Shown piece by piece: positions 38,488 to 43,204 of a stretch of 43,204 nucleotides of DNA (the stretch's first letter is position 1; the number at the start of each line of letters is the position of its first letter). Made by a program: the position numbers and the translations under genes. Origin of the DNA: Dehalococcoidia bacterium (GTDB lineage: Bacteria; Chloroflexota; Dehalococcoidia; GIF9; UBA5629); the NCBI GenBank assembly GCA_028716085.1, contig JAQUQM010000006.1, positions 1 to 43,204 of the forward strand, read 5' to 3'. The notes under the pieces are model-generated. The model saw only the letters and a program-made list of their open reading frames with translations. It had not been told where the DNA came from and did no database searches.

Positions 38488-40946
38488 AGGTTCCAAGGTT
38501 ATTCCTGAAATCGCTGCGCGACCTGTGGAAGGGCAGAATCCAGTACGGCGCGGTATCACTGATTATATTCATCGGCATTTTAATCTTCGTCTGCTGCTAT
38601 GAAGCTTACCTGAATCTGAATTTGTCCTATAACGTTTTCTACGACCGCCTTAATATGGCCGATTACTGGATCTCGGTTGACGGCGTGAGCCGCAATGCCG
38701 TCAAAGACATGAACGAGATAGCCGGCGTTGACGCTTACGGACGCATAGTAGAAGACCTCTTTATTGATATGGGAGGAGAGAGTGGTGAAAAGGTGGTGGG
38801 CAGGGTTATCTCGTTGCCCGAGAACGAGATGCCCGGTGTCAACAGGGTGGAGATCGAGGTCGGTAACTATTTCAGCAGGTCGTCCGGGCGTGAAATCCTG
38901 GTGGAAAGGCATTTTGCCACCTACTACGGCCTCGAACCAGGCGACTGGCTGACGCTGGAATACGACCAGGTCAAGATGCGCTTCCATATCAGGGGCATCG
39001 TAATGAGCCCGGAACATATCTGGATAGTGAAGAGCGCCCAGGAGCCTATGCCCACACCCCGCACATTCGGCGTGATTTTCATGCCGCTGAGGAACGCCGA
39101 GAGAATATTCAACATGGAAGGTATGGTCAACGAGATTACCATGTCCATTGCGCCCGACAAGGACCCAGATAAGATCATGGACCAGGTGAAAACGATCCTG
39201 GAACGCAATTATATAAAGCGGATGACTTCCAAGGACGACCCGGTTATTTTACAGAACCGGCGCATAGATATTGTGCAGGGATTACGCACCGCCTATATGA
39301 CGGCGAGAAAAGACCTGCCGGTGGTGCAGATACTCAGACAGGACATGGAGCAATTTGCCATGCTGGCCTTCCTCTTCCCCATGCTGTTCCTGGCAATGGC
39401 CTCGCTGACCATTTATGTGCTGCTTAACCGGCTGGTGGAATCACAGCGTATCCAGATCGGGCTGATGCGCGCCATGGGTTACGGGCAGAATATCATTGTG
39501 TTTCACTACCTGGGATTCGCCCTGGTTGTCGGGGTCGTGGGCTCGATGTTAGGGGTAATCGTGGGACATTTCCTGGCCAACAGCCTGACCGAGTTTTACA
39601 TTGCGCAGTTGAATATACCTATTATTGAGACCGAGGTGCACTGGGGTACCATACTGGCGGGGATACTAACCGGCCTGTCCATACCGCTGATTGCGGGTTT
39701 AGTACCCGCCCTGTCAGCCATCAGCATACAGCCAGCGGAGGCCATGCGGCCCCCGGCGCCGGGAGGCGGCAACAGGTTTGTAATGAAGGCACTGACGTTT
39801 ATACTCAAACCGTTTCCCTACTTCATTAAAATGCCTGTGCGTAATATTTTGCGTAATTTCAGGCGCAGCCTGTTCATGGCCTCGGGCATCGCCTCAGCCA
39901 TCATCATGGTGCTGGTGGCTATGTCTTTCGTGGACGCGGTGGACGAGGCATTTGCCCTGCAGTGGAATACCATTGAAAAATATGACGCCCTGATACACCT
40001 GCAGGGCGAGGGCGCTGCTTCCAATGTAAGCCTGATCAGCCACCTGGACGGGATCGCAGGTGCCGAGGCGGTGCTGGATATACCGTATCGCATACGCTTT
40101 CGGGATAAAAAAATCGATACCAGCATAGAGGGCATACCGGAAAACTCGACCATGCTTCACCTGATTGAGCAGGACAGGACACGCATAGATGTGACCGCCG
40201 ACGGCATCCTGCTGCCCTATTCCTATAAAGACAAGCTGGGGGCGGAAGTAGGCGATATTCTGAGGCTGGAGCCGCTCACCGGCACGCTGGGTGAAACAGA
40301 TAAAAGGCTGGCGGGATTTGTCTGGTCGTATATCGGCGGCAGGGCATATATGCCGCTGAGGGAGGTGCAGAAGCTGCAGCGCGACTTCGGCGCAGCGAGC
40401 GCCATCATGGTCAGGTTCGACGGTGAGCTGGAGCCGTATACTCTGAAAAGGATCTACAATATGCCGCAGGTTGCCTCCATCGAGATCGTAGCTGATACTA
40501 AAAAAATGATCGATGAACAGATGGGATTTTTCTGGGTCATGATCGGGATTATGCTGCTTATGGGCACGGCACTGGGGGCGGCGATCATTTTCAACGGCGT
40601 GATGGTCAATATAACGCAGCGCACCAGGGAGATGGCCGTTATGCGCGCGGTGGGCTTGGGAGACAGGATGCTGGCCTTCATGATCTCGTTGGAGAACATC
40701 ATGATCGCTGCCATCGGAGTGGTAATGGGCATACCTGCTGGCAAATATATAAGCAACATGTTTTTCCAGGCGATGTCCACCAGCGCCGAAGATGTGATCA
40801 GCATGGCGCCGCCGGAGGTGTCGATGCGTTCTTATATCATAGCGGTCGTTGCAGCGGTGGTGATCATGCTGATATCGCAGATACCCCCCATTATGCAGAT
40901 CATCCACCAGAACCTGGCCACCGTCACCAAGGAATGGAGCGAGTAG
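38481..40946 (+). CDS. FtsX-domain ABC permease with duplicated core (MacB/LolC superfamily)
   Basis: An 821-residue permease made of two halves. It opens with a TM at about 20-40, followed by an outside MacB-PCD-like domain to about 290. A three-helix FtsX domain comes next, from FAMLAFLFPMLFLAM to ISIQPAEAMRPP. A second TM at about 460 begins the repeat of this plan, with another outside domain and a final FtsX domain (GIMLLMGTALGAAIIFN ... IPPIMQII). The duplicated form is common in Gram-positive and Chloroflexota export systems of this superfamily and needs no separate permease partner. It overlaps the ATPase gene by seven bases. No periplasmic adaptor (MacA) is encoded nearby. Cargo unknown. 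Confidence 0.9.
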   Translation: MVKVPRLFLKSLRDLWKGRIQYGAVSLIIFIGILIFVCCYEAYLNLNLSYNVFYDRLNMADYWISVDGVSRNAVKDMNEIAGVDAYGRIVEDLFIDMGGESGEKVVGRVISLPENEMPGVNRVEIEVGNYFSRSSGREILVERHFATYYGLEPGDWLTLEYDQVKMRFHIRGIVMSPEHIWIVKSAQEPMPTPRTFGVIFMPLRNAERIFNMEGMVNEITMSIAPDKDPDKIMDQVKTILERNYIKRMTSKDDPVILQNRRIDIVQGLRTAYMTARKDLPVVQILRQDMEQFAMLAFLFPMLFLAMASLTIYVLLNRLVESQRIQIGLMRAMGYGQNIIVFHYLGFALVVGVVGSMLGVIVGHFLANSLTEFYIAQLNIPIIETEVHWGTILAGILTGLSIPLIAGLVPALSAISIQPAEAMRPPAPGGGNRFVMKALTFILKPFPYFIKMPVRNILRNFRRSLFMASGIASAIIMVLVAMSFVDAVDEAFALQWNTIEKYDALIHLQGEGAASNVSLISHLDGIAGAEAVLDIPYRIRFRDKKIDTSIEGIPENSTMLHLIEQDRTRIDVTADGILLPYSYKDKLGAEVGDILRLEPLTGTLGETDKRLAGFVWSYIGGRAYMPLREVQKLQRDFGAASAIMVRFDGELEPYTLKRIYNMPQVASIEIVADTKKMIDEQMGFFWVMIGIMLLMGTALGAAIIFNGVMVNITQRTREMAVMRAVGLGDRMLAFMISLENIMIAAIGVVMGIPAGKYISNMFFQAMSTSAEDVISMAPPEVSMRSYIIAVVAAVVIMLISQIPPIMQIIHQNLATVTKEWSE

Positions 40947-40979
40947 GCCTGTTATATTGCGCCTTATATAGATTGTCTG

Positions 40980-41753
40980 TTATTGACGCGAGGAAACCGA
41001 ACGGGAAAGAATTTTATCCCTTATGGAGCGGGGCAGGATTCTTGCCAGTGCGATTCCCATCGTCAGGTTAAAGGGGAACAGGTATTCCCTGGTTTCCGAC
41101 TTCAAAGCTTTCAAGATGTGGTGGGCTGCTTCATCCAAACTCATGGTAAAAGCCTTAGGCATGCCATGGTGTTTATTCCTCTCCGTAATCACGAAGCCGG
41201 GGCAGATGGTGAGCACCCTGATATTGTAGGGCTTCAATGCGATCCTGGCGGCATCGAGGAAGGTGCGGCATGCCGCCTTAGCTGCTGAATATTGGCCCTG
41301 AGAGGGAAGCCCCAGGAAACCGGCCAGCGAATTGGTATGGGCAATGACCCCTCCTGAAGGTTGTGTTTTCATCTGCTGTACCAGCGGGCAGAAGAAATTA
41401 ACCATAGAATAGTAGTTTAGACGCATGTTTTTCTTAATATCCTCAGGCGTGGCCGTGGCGATACTGAGCGAAGGGCCGGCGCCAACGTTGAGCAACGCTA
41501 TGTCGATTCGTCCGAAGCGAAGAATTGCCTCCTGAACGATCTTAGCCGCCTGTTGCTCATCCAGGGCATCACCCACCAGGACTAGGGCTTCGCTACCGTT
41601 CTGGCTAATGGTTTCCGCGGCTTCTAGCAGCCGCTCCTCGCGCCGCGCGGTGATTACGATACGGTTATGTTTATGGCTCAGTGCCACCGCCACAGCTTTG
41701 CCGATGCCGGATGAAGCCCCGGTGATGAGGATTACTTTTTCTTCCAGATCCAT
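40980..41753 (-). CDS. SDR-family oxidoreductase
   Basis: A complete 257-residue classical short-chain dehydrogenase/reductase: TGASSGIG at residues 11-18, NVGAG in place of NNAG, the catalytic Ser in HTNSLAGF, YSAAK as the Tyr-x-x-x-Lys pair, and CPGFV after it. An Arg after the second strand (TARREERL) suggests NADP(H) preference. The C-terminus ends in a hydrophobic helix (NLTMGIALARILPRSI), as in SDRs that sit on membranes or act on lipids. It is separated from the ABC operon's end by 33 bases (convergent). Substrate unknown. Confidence 0.92.
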   Translation of the reverse strand: MDLEEKVILITGASSGIGKAVAVALSHKHNRIVITARREERLLEAAETISQNGSEALVLVGDALDEQQAAKIVQEAILRFGRIDIALLNVGAGPSLSIATATPEDIKKNMRLNYYSMVNFFCPLVQQMKTQPSGGVIAHTNSLAGFLGLPSQGQYSAAKAACRTFLDAARIALKPYNIRVLTICPGFVITERNKHHGMPKAFTMSLDEAAHHILKALKSETREYLFPFNLTMGIALARILPRSIRDKILSRSVSSRQ

Positions 41754-41844
41754 GGCAGGTTCTCCTTTTCTGAAAATCTGCGTGCGTGCAAATAGAAGGC
41801 AAACGTATTATACCAGACAGGATTTGACGACCGGTCAAGGTCGG

Positions 41845-43204
41845 CTATTTTTGGATCGAATAGGTTATTTTGCTGTTGTAGGACTTGCTCAATGTCTCCG
41901 GTACGGGCTGGCCGGAATCCTCTTTCCACTCGCCGCCGAAAGCTTTGCTGATACCTTCCATCAGGGTTGCATAAAGCTCGACGACGCCCCTGCTACTGGC
42001 GGGCCCTGTAAACGACAACGTCACCGGTAATGGCTCATATTCATCATTTAATGAGAGAGTGGTCGAACTGAATTTGCCTGAGTATTTGAGATCCAGGGTG
42101 AATGATCTCCCCTGTCCCGCAGCAATCGCCTGTGCATTGACGTCAAATGTTCCCGTAAATATATTGTTGATATACAAACCCTGCATCGTCACCGCGGCAT
42201 TTCCACTGAGTTGCCCGCCACTGGCACTAACGTTCACCGGCACAGTCTGGTTTACGTTGATTTTATTATCGCTGTCTATTTCTACTGATATTTTGGGTAG
42301 AATCTCGGCCACGTACAAATTAATAAAGTTATCTATGTTTACATTGGAAGATCCGCTGCCGCTGATGAACTGTCCTTCTGTCAGTGTGAAAGGCGGGTCT
42401 ATAAGCTGAGATATCGTGGGAGTAGAGCTTGATGCTTTATCCCCCGCTCGGCTGAGCTGTGAAATGGTGTTGCCCAGCACCTGCTGCCAATTGTGACGAA
42501 CGTATTCAGCATCCTGCCTTATCTGGTTGAGCATCGATTGCCTGACCCTGTCTACGAACGCACTGTCGAAACCTCTGTTACCGGCTGCCCGGCGGATATC
42601 TCCTTCCAAGATCAGGTCCATAATAGCGTCCGGATTTTTACCCGGGCCTGCGGCCAGGAATGTAAGGAGGATACTGCCGTGATTCAAGTTTCTGATCTCG
42701 TTTCTCACTTCATTGAGCGCGACATTCTTGACGTTGCCCAGTGTCTGGTTGAGAACACTGTTAAGCGCGAACCTTGTTATATTCCTTGAAGTCAAATTGT
42801 TGGCTGCCCGGTTCAGGCCGTCATGCGCCTGCTGCAGCGCCGCCAGAAGCCTGTCCAGCTCATGCTTGCGGCCCATCCATTCGCTCGGCGTCATCCCCAG
42901 CTCAGTGGGACCGGTGCCGTATAACCTGTCACGCTCGGCGCTCAAGGCATCTATCTGTTCATTAAGCCGGTTTGCCTCGCTCCTTAATGCATCTCGGGCT
43001 TTCCTGGCGCTGTCATCCAGTTGTGCCAGGTCGTTCAGTCGGCTGGCTGTCCGCCAGGCACCAAAGTTACCCATCTGCAGCTCAAGATAGGCAGCGGCGA
43101 AGGGAGCCAGCTGGCGGGGAAGAAGAACCCCTGTAACCTTTTGTGGTAGATTCACCAGAAACCGGGCGCCCTTTTTGATAGCGGACCAGAGACCGCGGGC
43201 TGAG
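41845..43204 (-). CDS. large unknown protein with coiled coil, N-terminus beyond the window edge
   Basis: The track starts this frame at a GTG (43155), but the frame stays open with coding-like sequence to the window edge, so I treat it as partial. About 450 residues are visible. After a hydrophobic segment (VTGVLLPRQLAPFAAAYLEL) comes a long coiled coil (SEANRLNEQIDALSAERDRL), then helical segments rich in Asn and Arg (NNLTSRNITRFALNSVLNQ). The last 180 residues read as beta-structure with many Asn, Val, Thr and Ser (VNQTVPVNVSASGG). It ends in TYSIQK. I do not recognise a family. The architecture could belong to a secreted or surface structural protein or to a phage-like component, but nothing nearby supports either. 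Confidence 0.6.
   Translation of the reverse strand, partial: SARGLWSAIKKGARFLVNLPQKVTGVLLPRQLAPFAAAYLELQMGNFGAWRTASRLNDLAQLDDSARKARDALRSEANRLNEQIDALSAERDRLYGTGPTELGMTPSEWMGRKHELDRLLAALQQAHDGLNRAANNLTSRNITRFALNSVLNQTLGNVKNVALNEVRNEIRNLNHGSILLTFLAAGPGKNPDAIMDLILEGDIRRAAGNRGFDSAFVDRVRQSMLNQIRQDAEYVRHNWQQVLGNTISQLSRAGDKASSSTPTISQLIDPPFTLTEGQFISGSGSSNVNIDNFINLYVAEILPKISVEIDSDNKINVNQTVPVNVSASGGQLSGNAAVTMQGLYINNIFTGTFDVNAQAIAAGQGRSFTLDLKYSGKFSSTTLSLNDEYEPLPVTLSFTGPASSRGVVELYATLMEGISKAFGGEWKEDSGQPVPETLSKSYNSKITYSIQK

Noticed and set aside
39894-40907. 337-residue minus-strand ORF
   Set aside because: Antisense shadow of the FtsX-like permease, with the same His/Asp-rich artefact composition.

Overview
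The window looks like a chromosomal stretch from an anaerobic bacterium, most plausibly a member of the Chloroflexota (Dehalococcoidia-like). This rests on gene content and style, not on a marker gene: a PAC2-family protein, a LeuA-family enzyme that may be a Re-citrate synthase, rubrerythrin, an ADP-forming acyl-CoA synthetase-type protein, many radical SAM and lipoprotein genes, and frequent TTG/GTG starts. No rRNA, tRNA, CRISPR array, transposase or integrase was seen. No intergenic stretch exceeds about 290 bases, so every gap is covered by a neighbouring entry or holds nothing I recognise.

Layout. 0-7.3 kb: a truncated SDR at the left edge, a NERD/helicase protein, a PAC2 protein with two tandem paralogous Ig-fold lipoproteins, then a 7-TM protein abutting a CoA-ligase alpha subunit. 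7.3-18.5 kb: eleven kilobases entirely on the minus strand. In transcription order these are lysine 2,3-aminomutase, two D-Ala-D-Ala-ligase-like ATP-grasp enzymes, GNAT, a 5'-nucleotidase lipoprotein, a radical SAM/SPASM enzyme, DUF5752, a protein with five His-His repeats, a CbbQ-type MoxR ATPase and a CbbO/NorD-type VWA protein. 18.8-27.5 kb: an AlkD-type glycosylase, two TPR lipoproteins, a Re-citrate synthase/homocitrate synthase homologue, a six-repeat Fn3-like surface protein, a GNAT/M20 pair and rubrerythrin. 27.5-31.8 kb: an ABC-2 exporter module, one permease of which is fused to a PrsW-like membrane protease, bracketed by two degenerate TTTAGGG-like inverted repeat arrays. 31.8-43.2 kb: an ArsA-like ATPase, a DUF2779 RecB-like nuclease, TPR and TfoX-N proteins, an unknown internally duplicated protein divergent from a metallo-beta-lactamase-fold enzyme, a HAD phosphatase, a MacB-like ABC exporter, an SDR, and a large unknown protein running off the right edge.

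How the genes may work together. The best candidate for an undescribed pathway is the kamA / ATP-grasp / ATP-grasp / GNAT operon. The aminomutase keeps lysine-specific residues at canonical spacing, and a strong consensus promoter precedes it. The natural inference is a small beta-lysine-containing product assembled by two ligases and acetylated. A second candidate is the radical SAM/SPASM + DUF5752 + HHT-repeat group, where the repeat protein could be a maturase substrate. Product assignments are from reading the translated sequence; no searches were run.
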